DNA of 64,000 nucleotides from Dermacentor variabilis. Lineage: Eukaryota; Arthropoda; Arachnida; Ixodida; Ixodidae. The translations under genes were made by a program, and so were the position numbers. How positions within the stretch are numbered: position 1 is the first letter of the stretch; every line of letters begins with the position of its first letter. This document shows, in pieces, positions 1 through 11,264 of this stretch. Location: positions 210,025,845 through 210,089,844 of the forward strand of contig NC_134568.1 of NCBI RefSeq assembly GCF_050947875.1. Reading direction: 5' to 3'. Below the pieces are notes generated by a model, which had not been told where the DNA came from, searched no databases, and saw nothing but the letters and a program-made list of their open reading frames with translations.

Positions 1-711
1 GTGAAATGTATCGCTTCAAACGACCGCTTTCACGAAGGCATTGCCCTCTTTGACGTCCCCTGAAAGAAGGTAATGCCTTCGTGAAAGTGAAGTGGGGGAT
101 TTCGATAGTAATCGCAAAAGATTATTTCTTCCCTTGATGTAATGCTTGGGCCCAATAATTAATCTTTGCAAGTAATTTGAGCGGGCGATTCAATATATTT
201 ATTGACGAAACATAGCACGACTCACTGTACAATTAATGAATATTAGTTACTATGTATTCACAATGGGTCACTATAAAATTCAGAGGCGTTCTCCCGCCTT
301 GCCTTCATATGGAATCTCCGGCACCTTGGGATAAAATTGATACAAATAGCTCATCTTGGAAAATATTAGCTTCTTATGCATCTCGTCTTTATTTGTATTT
401 GAGAATGTCTCACTATGAGTTTTACGCATTTTTTCCAATATATCTTTTTTTTGCTGTGCATTTTACTAACTCCTCCCTCTGTTTTCTTTTTGAATAAAAT
501 AAACACTACCCCTTACTATTCAAGCTGGATTAAGTAGTTTTTTTATTTTTTAACATGCTTACTAGAGAGTGACACCATCGGGCTACGTGGTGTCAACCCG
601 CCTCTTGACATAAAACAAAGTTCTGTGTCGCTCAGAGAATTTTGCAAAGGCACTCAGGGAAAACCTGGAAAACTCAGGGAATTTGGAAATGTCAACTTGG
701 TAGACACCCTG
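1..711 (+). mobile_element. Right part of a DNA element, same family as 13885-15583
   Basis: From about 320 to 711 the sequence is clearly related to 15230-15583: shared blocks include gaataaaataaacactac, the lines around aactggattaagt, a Glu/Lys-rich AAACCTGGAAAACT tract, and the terminal ttggtagacaccctg, which ends here at 711. In the second copy that terminus is the inverted partner of caggatgtctaccaa. The left end of this copy is not visible, either because it starts before the window or because it is truncated. A hairpin (arms 27-45 and 69-87, one mismatch) lies in the first 90 bases. The short open frames are not coding. Confidence 0.6.
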
Positions 712-1034
712 GATGCCATTGGCACTGGGGCCTTGATTTCCTGAACAAGTTAAAATATTAAACATGCAAAAATTATTATTACAAATGCTGAAACCATCGC
801 CAAATCCCACTGTGTGTGACCAACAAAAGAAGACAATGTTCAAGTTACGTTCAAAGGCCTCTGTAAGGGTTTATCTTTGCTTGCAGCAGGTAAATCGTAA
901 TGAAATTACATAATTAAACAGGTAGGCTTTCCTTACTGCAAGTAGTATTCTTTTTTATCCTTTTCATGTTTAGCATCAACCTGCTTAGACTGGCTCTTCT
1001 TGCTTGCTGTTTCTTAGCTAATGGTTGTGTCTAC
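712..1034. other. Unassigned stretch between two elements
   Basis: AT-rich sequence with no exon, splice-bounded frame or repeat end that I can recognise. Confidence 0.5.
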
Positions 1035-2331
1035 GTACTGTCGGCCAAAAAAGTAAACGGACCACAGCTTAGGTGGCCGGAGCGGCTGCGGGGCCACATC
1101 AGGGCACTGCTATCTCGCTCTGCCCGCTGACGGCGAGAGTGCCCCGAGTGACGCCAGGCTTTGCCCTCACTCTCACGCGGGGCCTCATTGCGCTTGATAA
1201 ATTTCTAGTGTGCCGTTTGGTTGCTCTGGTGCTGACGGTCGTGACGAAGGGGACCGTGCATTGCCGGTAGTCAAGTGCATGGCGCTATCGCACAGTAGCG
1301 GATGGCAGCCGTACATCAAACCGCAGCACTGAGAAGGAATGGACACCCCTTCTGATTGTTGTTTTGCCTATGTTCACCTTATCTTTCATATTAGTGCATG
1401 TCGCCGGTGTCTACCACTGCTCGATTGTAGGCAACATCGCGCAAGTAGCAGCAACGGCGGCTATGGTGACGCGCGCTTTTTCACGCCGGCGCGATAAGTT
1501 ACAAACGCCAAGGATTACTGCGGGCACAGCTTTTCTGTCGAGATTGCTTTTCCGTCATTGTATCCAGCAGTGGGTTTTATATTTATATCAGCGACGGCTC
1601 TGAAAACTGCTTTAATTAGGTACTACAATGCGTAGGCTGTTTTGAAACTTTACAAAAATATGGCCAGGAAGAGATGATTGAGAAGACGAATCGGAATAAC
1701 TAGTCAGTCATGAAAGTTTATTCACGGAAGCATTCCATGGCTTCAAGGGGTCCTCAGTGCGGTGGAAAGTTGCTGTCGACCGCGATGACTTGGCTTACTC
1801 GCCTTGGCATCAAGAGTGCCGCCGCTATAGCTTTGGACGTCCGTGCAGCGCTTTCCACTTTCTAACTTACCATGCCGGCATGAAAAAGCACACGTCATCG
1901 TAGCTGCCATTGTGAGTACTTGCGCGATATTGCCTAAAATCGAGCAGTGGTAGACGCCGGCGACATGCACTAATATGAAAGATAAGGTGAATATAAGCAA
2001 AACAACAATCAGAATGGGTCTTCATTCCTTCTCAGTGCCGAGATTTGATGCTCTGCTGCCGCCCGCTACTGCACGACAGCACCATATGCATGACTATACC
2101 GGTGATGCGCGGTCCTCTTCGTCGCGACCATCAGCAGCAGAGCAACCGAACGGTGCACTAGAAATTTATCAAGCATGATGAGGCCCCGCATGAGAGTGCG
2201 GGCGAAGTCTGGCGTCATCCGGGGCACTCTTGTTGTCGTCGCGCAGAGCGAGATAGCAGCATCCTGGTGTGGCCCCGCAGCTGCTCCGGCCACCTAAGCC
2301 GTGGTCCGTTTACTTTTTTGGCTGACAGTAC
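1035..2331. mobile_element. Fold-back element with arms of about 470 bp
   Basis: The left arm begins gtactgtcggccaaaaaag at 1035 and the right arm ends in its complement, cttttttggctgacagtac, at 2331. The arms pair over roughly 1035-1510 and 1860-2331: shared blocks include the taaacggaccac terminus, the GC-rich segment with ggccggagc, the gataaatttctagtg block, and the cattagtgcatgtcgccgg block. The unpaired loop is about 350 bases. No transposase is visible; the open frames in the arms are mirror images of each other. Arms of this length relative to loop size fit a non-autonomous fold-back (hairpin) transposon. Superfamily not assigned. Confidence 0.85.
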
Positions 2332-2849
2332 ATCTATTATTATAGCGATTGGCATCCATTATTTCAGCTTTAGTCGATTCAGCCTTTTCATTGAATTTGA
2401 TCATGTTTTAAAATCCCAAAAGGTACCATAGTTGTTAAACACTCTGGTTTGAATACTGTTTAACCAATTTTTCATGTCCTGCAGAGGTTGAATTATTAGA
2501 TGTCAATTGTACCAGGTTTCGTTATTATTTAACAAATTGCTTGTAGGGTTGAGCTAGAGTGTGTGTTTTATTTGCTAGTTAATCTTCATCTTTCAGGACT
2601 TCTTATTCAGTTTAGCAAAACCAAAAGTAAGTATGTGATGGGCTTGTTACATTCTTCTGTAACATGGAAATTAGTTGCAATTGAATTTACAGTAACAATG
2701 GTATTCTATAGCATTTTGTCATTCATTTTCTCTCTTGCCTTTGGTAGTTGTAGTCCATGCTATGGAATAGTGGTGCTAGATGAATTGATTGCATGTGGCT
2801 CTCATTGTTTAGAATGCACAAATTGAGCACTGCTTCCGAAATTGGGCTT
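2332..2849. other. Unassigned intronic or upstream sequence
   Basis: AT-rich. A frame at 2563-2826 is open but hydrophobic and has neither splice boundaries nor family resemblance; I see nothing else. Confidence 0.5.
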
Positions 2850-3450
2850 TAACTCTTTTCCTACTGCACTTATTGGGCATCGTTACAATGCTTACAAATG
2901 CTTTAAATGTCGTTTTGAGGACCTTCCACACCACTCACGGGCACGCTGCACCATCTGATGTATAACCGGAGAACTAAAATTTCGTTTATAAAGTTAGTTT
3001 TTTTTTTAGCATTTGGGCAGTGATTTTTGAACAGGCTCTAAAGATGGTCAACTGAAAGCGATAATGGCCGCCTTTGGAAAGGGGCATGCGCACCCAGAGA
3101 CATTGCAGATCTCGCGATTTCTCTTGTGTCTGCGGCTGATTTTATCAATGGCTTGAGCTGCAGTGAACCGGAGGATGCTGCCTTTTCATCAGATTCAGAT
3201 TGTGAGAGCGACGACGATGGAAATCAACCAGGCACTTGAGGATGCACCACTAGTTTGTGCTCCTCCACCAACTGAAGCCATTCAGCACTAGCCAGCTAAC
3301 ATGGAGATGTACCGAGACTGCAAGAAATGTTATGACAGTGAAACACAGTAGAAAACAAGAGTTTACTGCAAGACTTGCAATGTTCCCCTATGATTGACAT
3401 TGGGGAGGAATAAAAGAAAAGTTTGAAAAATATTTTGAAATAAAGCTTTT
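2850..3450 (+). mobile_element. Internally deleted piggyBac relic
   Basis: Two ends of a piggyBac-type transposase remain in one orientation. Around 3165-3240 an acidic N-terminal tract reads SEPEDAAFSSDSDCESDDDG, typical of piggyBac N-termini. Around 3310-3400 a cysteine-rich tail reads YRDCKKCYDSETQ, a stop, then KTRVYCKTCNVPL, which is the pattern of the C-terminal zinc-binding cysteine-rich domain. The whole DDD catalytic core between them is missing. The left edge carries TTAA at about 2849-2852 (gggctttaactc), the piggyBac target. It is distinct in sequence from the copy at 7486-10020. Confidence 0.6.
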
Positions 3451-4378
3451 CGAAGTTCAGTCAATATTTCTTTTTTTAAAAAATTGGAGGCAATAATGCA
3501 TCATACATTTTTGAGGGAGTGACTCATTAGTGTTGCTTGAAAATAACCTTGACGTGTACTACTTCTATGTTCTGTAGCTTTGGTACTCTGACTTTGTGCA
3601 GCGTGGCAGAAAGTTTCATAATAAGTTGACAAGGTGCAGGTAATGGCATTGGCAGGACTTATGAAATGCATAGAGTGGCATGTTGATTCTTTGATTTTAG
3701 CCTTTAAACAAGCTAACATGACAGTGTGGGGAGTATCGCTTGTATAGTTACCATGTTGTTTTCTTGGTGCATGATCATGTTAAAAAGTTTCTGAATTAGT
3801 ATGTGTTGCTTGTTTAGTGTCAAAAAAAAATAAATTTCTAAGATAATGTTTTTGTTCTCTTGCTTTAGTTATGCATTGGTTATGTTGATAGAAAGTAGTT
3901 ATAATATTGTCGTGTTAATTTAGCATTAGTTGTCAGCAGCTTTTCATTTAATATCTCCAAGATAAGGATGTTCTCATTGTGTTCTTTTGCATTCCTCTAA
4001 AACCATAAAAGCTTAGCCCACCTGTGCGCATAACAAGTGAGTAGTTCTGTAGACTGTTTTTCACGTTTTCTTAGGTTTCACATCCTTTTACATCAGTACA
4101 GCCCAAAAATTTGGCCTAGGTTCCATTAGGGTGGCAACTAATGGGTGCTTCTGAAGGGCTTAATGGTTTAATGTGTGGTGGGTAGTGCCTCATCGAACGT
4201 CAAAAAGAGAATTTTTCAACTAAATTTTACTGGTGTAGGGAAGCAGACATGCTGACAAAACATACCTGCAGTTATGCTGTCTCAGTTCATTTGCCATCTG
4301 GAGTTCATATGCCTGTGCTGCCTAATTATTTTCTGTTGCATGCAGGCTTAAAATTTTTCTTTTGTTTCCCCAATGCAG
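3451..4378. other. Unassigned sequence left of the first candidate exon
   Basis: AT-rich, with short A/T runs. The pyrimidine tract before 4379 is the only splice-like signal I noted. Confidence 0.5.
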
Positions 4379-4490
4379 ATCCAAACTTGGATGAAAGGAT
4401 GCACAGCATAATTTTGGGCCTGCAGTCATCATTCAATGATCCAAGCAACAAGGCAAAACTTTTCTTTATGAGCATCGTTCATTTACAGAA
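4379..4490 (+). CDS. MROH1: Possible upstream exon of the MROH1-like gene
   Basis: Tentative exon. A pyrimidine-rich tract (ttttcttttgtttcccc) ends in an AG at 4377-4378, and the reading frame then gives DPNLDERMHSIILGLQSSFN followed by DPSNKAKLFFMSIVHLQ. The first half resembles the segment of MROH1 that in vertebrates lies about 100 residues before the AHHGYL motif (a Leu-rich helix, then a Pro/Ser/Asn loop). The proposed donor is GTAACC at 4491; a GC-type donor (GCAAAA at 4453) is an alternative, which would end the exon after SNK. The exon would begin with two bases completing a split codon. About 60 residues expected between it and the next exon were not located, so linkage to the gene rests on position and weak resemblance only. 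Confidence 0.42.
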
Positions 4491-4511
4491 GTAACCATAG
4501 GCACTGACTAC

Positions 4512-4601
4512 GGGGGGGGGGGGGGGTAGGCTCTGGGGCTCGATCCCCCTCCAAGGTTTTCCGGGGGGGGGGGCGAGCCCCCCCCCCAACACACACACAC
4601 C
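4512..4601. repeat. G-run / C-run cluster
   Basis: A run of 15 G (4512-4526), a run of 11 G (4563-4573), a run of 10 C (4578-4587) and a CA repeat (about 4588-4601) occur within 90 bases. The G11 and C10 runs can pair as a tight hairpin. The runs also have quadruplex potential. Confidence 0.8.
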
Positions 4602-5876
4602 TAAAGGGCCATTACCAGAGCTTTGTCATCCACATCACTTGCGGTTTCTTATCACTTGCCTCGACCCTTTTACTTGAAATTTTATTAGGGCTAACTTACT
4701 GCATCATTGTTGGTGCGGACATGCATGGATTTTAATTCATACTTTCGCGTTATTTCGGCAAATCCTGACTATAGGAGGACACGCCCATTAGAAGCACTAG
4801 CAGCGGCTGCCTCATCCATATTTTCTCACTTGAACATTGTTTTAAATTTCCACTGTAAACACAATACACATGCACAGTATATTTAAATATACACACAGGA
4901 CAGTTTATTATAGTTTTGAAAGAGATGGAGGTAGCCAATTAAAAATTATTTCTAAAGCTATAGATAGCCTGCATCTAGAGAATGAATATGTTGCTGTATG
5001 TTCACCACGCTCCAAATTGCTTTGCGTGCTTTTTTTACCATGAAAAGACCTATAGACTTCAGTGACCCCTTTGGCAGAGTCTTTTGTCAATGGTGTGTGA
5101 AATGCATGTGAATGTTGTGTGTCTTAGTATTGCTTCTCTTTCCAGTAAGAAATTCTAACGACTCCTGAAAAAAAAAAAAGCATTTCTAATAATTTACGAC
5201 ATTTACTAGGGATGGAAACATCGTCATATGTGTGCAGAAGATCATAAGTATATGCAAGGTGTCCCAATTAACTATCATGCATCGAGATTTTAAAAAAGAG
5301 CAATGCGTTACTCGAAGAAAACATAGTGCATATTGTTTACAGTTCAGTGAAGTAGCTGCCAGTAACTTTAGGTAATTGTTAATTACCTAAATTAAGTTAA
5401 TTAGGTAATTGTAGTTAATTATCTAACTCATGACATACTATCCTAATTATCCAAGTGCCAATGATGCATTTGAAGGCACAGCCAAGGGATATCTAACTGC
5501 GGTATTTTCAGCGATGTACTAATTGCATACTAATTTTCTTCTGACTAATAAATAAACCCTGCGAAATATGCAGAATACCACGACTGCGCTCCCACCCGAA
5601 TCATAAAGCAGCGCCCTCGAACAGGCTCCCTCTGAATTATCCAGAATGAAATACATAAATAAAGAAAAACATAGTGATCAAGCTAGTGCCTTGTCTGCGG
5701 AGCCCTGGCAGAAGTAACACATCGAGTTTGGTGCTTGTTGGAAACAAGCTGTGATAGCTGTTGTCTTAGCGTAGATAAAGTGCTTTTTTTTTTGCCACGA
5801 AATCTATCATCACAAAAGCGAATTGACAATGTCAGTGCAAAGGTTTAAAGGTGCGTTTTGTTTCGTCCCAGTCGCC

Positions 5877-6740
5877 ATGTCTTTCTCTAATGAGCAGAAG
5901 GTAAACATGATCCTTGCCTTGGGATCTGCAAATGGCAACAAGAGGAAGGCTGCAAATATATATATTGGTCATGGAAGTGTGGTGGTAGACCAAACGCATT
6001 GACTATTATCAGAAATTATGAAAACCTGAGACAAACCGACAGCTTCAAGCATTTGAAGCTGTCTAGCATTTATGTTCTAGCATTCATGGCCTCAAACCCT
6101 CATGCTAGCGTGCGGGATGTGGCCGCCCAGGTACCACTTTCCAAGTATCAGTTTGGAGGATTCTAAATGACGGCCTTTCACCCGTACCACTTTAACGAGC
6201 ACCAATGTTTAGAAGATAGGGGCCTGTAGAATCGTCTAGATTTTTCAAATTCGGTCTTCACAAAGCCGATGAGTCACCGGACTTTTGAGCAACATCATGT
6301 GCACAGGTGAAACCAATTTTTGCAGAGCTGCCTAGGTAAATTTGCATAATGCACGCTATTGGAGGGACTCCAATCTACATTGGGTAAAGCGCAATCGGCA
6401 CCACTACCAGTGGTCGTTCAATGTGGGGTTCAGAATTTATGCCGGTGTTGTAATTGGTCCCATCTGCTTCAATCACACACTGACTGGACAGGGTTACGTG
6501 AATGAAATCCTTGAAGGAGTGATGGATGAGTTTCTCAGCGGAGTCCCGCTGTCACGTCTTCCACTTCTGTGGTATCAGCAAGGTGGGGCACCAACACGAA
6601 ACTGGCTGGATGCAGCTTTTCATGCGCAATAGATTGGAAGGCACGGGCCTGTAAGTTGGCCAGCTAGGTCACCTGACCTTTCTCCACTCGATTTCTTTCT
6701 TTGGGATTATGTGAGATATCGTGCTTACATGATCGAGACT
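5877..6740 (+). pseudogene. IS630/Tc1-mariner-type transposase relic
   Basis: The frame opens MSFSNEQKVNMILALGSANG at 5877, an N-terminal helix-turn-helix start of the kind seen in a tick and insect transposase group with LEEQ/AKAQ-type openings. Shifted frames give SNPHASVRDVAAQ followed by V.RILNDGLSPYHFN, the linker and second helix-turn-helix. A later open block (6342-6632) contains NVGFRIYAGVVIGP, LTGQGYVNEILEGV and WYQQGGAPTRNWLDAAF, where the family has QHDGAPAH; the catalytic Asp is Gln here. Then VSWPARSPDLSPLDFFLWDY gives the conserved PDL/PLDFFLW motif. Many stops and frameshifts. Family membership is from motif recall. Confidence 0.75.
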
Positions 6741-7485
6741 GATGTCAGATTAGTTTAAGGCAAGGATAACGGATGTCTGCCGTAGAATTCCAGCATCTGT
6801 CATCAAGAAAGCCACTGAAGATGTGATAAAACGGACACAGTACTGCCTAGCTACAAAAGAGGAAACCTATTCAGACACGTCCTGTAAGTTGGTGTTCAAC
6901 GAAGCTCACGAATTCACAGATAATAAGGGAGCCCTAAAATCTGACTTCTCTTCCTTTTTTTTTTTTTTTTTTGTTTTTTTTGCAGACATCCTGATTTCCA
7001 ATTCGGCTCATTTACTTTCTTGAATGCATCAGTATTGCCTTTGCTCCACACGTTGGTCGCTTCCCGGTCGGTTTATTTTGCTTTTATGTTTTGACACGAA
7101 CCTGTTTTTGCAGCACGTGTTTTTGCAGCTTTCATGAAAAATAGAATGGTCACTTTAATGCACAATTTTTTCTTTTGCCATAAAATTATACATGTTGTTG
7201 CAGGGAACCATAACAATAGCTGTACTAACAAAAAAAAAAATCTTCAGTGGACTTTTACAGTTTGTATTGGCAGAAAAAGGGTACGTTGCATATTTGCAAC
7301 ACCATGCACATAAAGAAAAAGTAAAGGAAAGCCCGGCTTATTGTGCTTCAAACTGTAACATTTATTTACATGACGATCAGCAAGGGGGAACACATCGTAC
7401 AATAGCAAGCTATTTCACTTGCTTGCTGAAAAAGCTTGGTTCTATACCTTGAGCAGTAATCAGTAAGTAATAAGAAATGGTGGAC

Positions 7486-9600
7486 TCATTTTGTAATGTG
7501 GTACACAAAAAAGCAATTGCTCTTGTTTGTGGAACAGAGATGCACTCCACACTTAATGCAGTAGCTCATGCAGATTCCTGTGCAGCCAGGAAGCTTGCAG
7601 CGCTACGGCTTGCTCCAAAGAACCCAGTGACCAACCTGAGGAAAGAAATGAAAATAATGAGCACTGAGACAAAGCTCCATAGATGAGAAATACCTGATCT
7701 AGCCTGACATCCTGAGTTGGAGTTGGAGCTGATGGTCCCCTTTTTTTCTTCTCATCAGAGGCTTGTTCTACTGCCTTATTGCTAGGCCTTCCTAGCTTTT
7801 TCAGCGCCGTCTTCCCAGCCTTGCAGAGTGATGCAGCCAGGTCCATCTTGAACTCAGCCAACGGAAGTAGCCTTTCAGTGTACTGGCCACGTTTCTTCGT
7901 GACGTTCCTCTTGTAAAGCAATGAAACATTTACAGCTGTCAAGTCAAGGATGTGCAGAAAAACATGAAAATAATATATTTTCGACCTTGGGTAGGGACGG
8001 CAAATGGATATGAGGGAGTTCAAAAGGTCGACGCCTCCCATGTGCTTGTTGTAGATGGTGATCACTGCAGGGCATGGTATCTCACTCCGCTCTTTTTTTT
8101 TTTTTGATGATTATAACTTGATGCACTTGTAGCTGGCTGTGTTCCAACAAAGGAGGAGAGCAAAGCCACTGCTCGGCTATCTTGCCACCTTGTACATGGC
8201 AGCTCAATTCCATCCACAACTGCGACCCTCTCTTCAAAATGTCCTCTTCCTTTCTTTTTCATTTCCTGCTCGCTAGGCAGGCTCACTCCAGGGACCCGGT
8301 TTGTCCGCAAAGTACCAATGCAGTGTACAGAGTCTTTTTGGGTACAGTTGAAATAGTTGTCGAAGTACACTTTGTGGTGTACCCCTCTCGGAATCATTCT
8401 ACTCAAGCAAACAACAACATTTCCACTCACTCCACAGTCAGACTCTCCTGAAAGTCTTTGCGCCGAGTTCTCCTGTCTGGTATACACCTCCAATTTGTAG
8501 AAGAAGCTGCTTACACCAGAGAGCACGAAAACTTTGTAACCCCATTTTTGGGGCTTCTTGGGACAGTACTGCTTGAGGGAGCTTCTACCTTTGAAGGGTA
8601 TAATCTGTTCACCAATAGACAGATGCTCTTCAAGAGGCACAAGCAACAACTGTTCATTGATGGTATCAATGAGAGGATGCACCTTCGCAAGCCGATCTCT
8701 TCCTGGAGCGTCCTTTGGGCCGAGAGTACTGATGTCAATGAAGTGGATGTTATGCTTCAGTTTTTCAAAGCGACCCACAGGAAAGTTGTCAGCCACCTGG
8801 CTAACCCTGGTTTCTGCACTCCAATACCACCTCGAGTTCCTCATTTGAGTGATCGACATCGACATGCACGTCCCAATAAACACTTCCATCTTCTGCGGTG
8901 GTACAAAAGGGCCGACTCCCGTCTTTCTGGAGTGCATACAAATTGCTCTGATCTGCAATTAGCGAAATCAGCGAGCCGAGGAAGAGAAACTCAGAAGTAT
9001 TGGAATGGTGTCTCTAGTTGTGAAATGTACTCTGGGAGTTCACTTTGCCCGGAGAACTGAACTGTCGGCATATCTCTCATTAGATTCGCCTTCTTTCAAA
9101 TGATCCTTCTCTTAGCTTGTATAGGGCAATGGTCAGGTGTTGTGCTATTTGCTGTACCTTCGTCCTCGTCGGAGCATGCACTCGACTCGCTTGTGCTGTC
9201 ATTTAGCTTTTCGAGATCAGGTTGAACATCTGCAGCACAAACAGACAGCGATATACAGGGAATAAAATAAGCGGTAAAACAAAGCGAAATGCAGATATAG
9301 AAAACAGGGTGCCTCTGTATATTGAAAGAAGACTGAACCACTATGCATGGTGTCTTCTTGTTATAACCAAAAATTTAAAACACAGAAACACAGGCATAAG
9401 TGTGAAGCCGTAACGATGCGAGACAGCAGCATGCATGCTCACACACCCTGATAAAAAAATTCGGGCATTCCACCATGCAACACATTGCACACATGATAAA
9501 TCCAAACAGACTTACACTCGGGGTCGTCGTCACTCCCAGAAAGTTCGCTGACTTCGCTATCTGACGGAATTGCTCGGCAATAAAAGCGTTTAGGATCCAT
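7486..9600 (-). pseudogene. piggyBac transposase pseudogene with two introns
   Basis: Exon 1 (9516-9600) encodes MDPKRFYCRAIPSDSEVSEL and an acidic tail; its donor is GTAAGT. Exon 2 starts at 9229 after a CTGCAG acceptor with VQPDLEKLNDSTSESSACSD, continues through the DDD core, and ends at 7694 with RLDQ. An intron of 58 bases (7636-7693, GT-AG) leads to exon 3, VGHWVLWSKP, a stop, then RCKLPGCTGICMSYCIKCGV, HLCSTNKSNCF, the cysteine-rich domain. Core motifs: EEHLSIGEQIIPFKG, where the first catalytic Asp (SIDEQ in the family) is Gly; HKVYFDNYF with the second Asp; and KHMGGVDLLNSL with the third. Breaks: disruption at 8960-9096, a frameshift in an A-run at about 8091-8105, and the exon 3 stop. 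Not functional. Confidence 0.88.
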
Positions 9601-10020
9601 TTCTAGTTCGAGAACAAAAAACAAACCCAGTCAGCACGTTATTGCAATACGTAACGTAGCAACTTTCCATCGCGAGAAACAAGCTATCGCGAGAAAATGT
9701 TTTTTGGCATTTACATGATTAGGAGGATGTATTACACAGCTTAACATTTTTTTCCACAGTTTATTCCGTTAAGAAAGGCATTTATAACTGGCAAAACTTA
9801 CCTGTATAGCTACGTGCTGGCGTGAGCAGCGTCCACCATGTTTGTTTGGCAATAGTTGCGCAGAATGAGCACACAGGGCAGCTAAAGAAGGTATGTTTTT
9901 AAAACTATTGTTGCAGAAATGCATACCGTGTACAGGAAGAACCAACTGAACTTAGATTTTGTTTTTATGGCCGTTTATCGGTATGTTGCATATATACAGA
10001 AAGGTGTAGTAAAGGGTTAA
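7486..10020 (-). mobile_element. piggyBac-type element inserted in the long-TIR element
   Basis: Transposase relic on the - strand, read from 9600 to 7486, with its upstream end at ggtgtagtaaaggg followed by TTAA at 10017-10020 (on the - strand a CCCTTTAC-type terminus after TTAA). The matching far terminus was not found between 7020 and 7486, so that end is deleted or obscured. TTAA target choice is the known habit of piggyBac. Confidence 0.75.
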
Positions 10021-11264
10021 CCGTTTGGCTTTGGTCCGAAGCAAGTTTTTGGCGGGAAATATAGCTTCACGTGCACTCTTTTAATGCGGTGTGAGCAAAG
10101 CCGGGATTTTTAAACATTCTATGCCTATTACATTGCTTTTCGCATTTCGTGTGCTTTTCGCATTCCGTTTGTGGTCAGAGCGTTGCTTCAGCTGCGTTAT
10201 CAAGGGGCTTCTGTTAGCAGTGTGATCGGTCGGCCTTGAGAGACGGATGATAAGTGTGACGTAGAAATGAGAGGAAAGAATCACTGCGGAGCCGCGAAAC
10301 TTGCTGTTGGGGCTCCTTCCATACCATTATCAAGGTGATGCACTGTCTCTTCGGGTTTGTGACAGGCAATGCAGTTGCTTTCAGTCAGCATATTTGAGGG
10401 CGCTGCTTTATGATGCTTGTGGGAGTGCACTCACATGGCATTTTTTATATTTCGTGAGGTTTCTTAGCTAGTCGGGAAAAATTGTATGCAATTAGTACGT
10501 CACTGGAAACACCGCAGTTAGATGTCATTTTGCGGTGCCTGCAAATGCCTCACTGACACTTTGAAAATTAGAACAGTACTTCTTGAGTTAGATAATTACT
10601 TGCATTTACTGAATTAAATCTCAGTAACAAAAGAATTACTGGCGGCTACTCCACTGTACTGGAAACAATATGCACTTGGTTTTCTTCAAGTAACGCAACT
10701 GTTTTTTTTTTTACTCTTTATGCATGATAGTTGGTGCGCCCTGTACAATTCACTCAGTAACCGAAATGAGGTCAAGTCAGATTCACTTGAAATCAGAATC
10801 AACAGCAGTCATGCGCAGAAGCGCTTATACTTGGACTCACAGAAAAAAAAAAGAGAGGCTGCCATTTTGATGGAAGGGCGAAGCAGTATTAGTGATAACC
10901 AAGTATGCGACAATTACAGGAAGGAAGATTACACCACAGAAGGGACTCGGGCTGTGAAATTGAATTGTCACCTACTATGAGGTCTTGTATATACTCGTAT
11001 AACGCCGTCACTTCAGCGCTGAATTCTTTGAGGTCACACGAAGTTCGTTGAAGTGCAAAAAATATATAGAGGGGTTCGGAAAGATGGTTGGGCCCCAGTC
11101 CCCCTTTCCCCTCCCCCCCTTGGAAAAACGAACTCTCCGCCTATGGATGTAACAACTTGTTTTGAGATAAGTCGGTGCTTTTGAGTAGTGTTTCAGCTAG
11201 TGTACAAAGCATACATAATTTAATAGTATACTATAAAAACCCACTGTATTGCTTAATATTACTA

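Larger units (their letters stand above)
5255..10743 (+). mobile_element. Long-TIR DNA transposon with transposase relic and nested piggyBac
   Basis: The left terminus caaggtgtcccaattaacta at 5255 and the complement of the right terminus, cagggcgcaccaactatcat, at 10743 pair. The inverted similarity then runs on for about 360 bases (5255-5620 and 10388-10743), sharing blocks such as gtgcatattgttt, taattatctaactca, catctaactgcggtgttt and cataaagcagcgccctc. The right flank is TA and the left TG, consistent with a decayed TA target duplication. Inside are a degenerate IS630/Tc1-type transposase (5877-6740) and a later piggyBac insertion ending at the TTAA 10017-10020. It lies in the intron, or gap, before the 13395 exon. 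Confidence 0.85.

Noticed and set aside
1743..2293. Mirrored frames in the 1.0-2.3 kb region as duplicated genes
   Set aside because: They are the two arms of a fold-back element translated on opposite strands.
8458..9060. A 200-codon + strand frame
   Set aside because: Shadow of the antisense piggyBac transposase; no motif in this frame.
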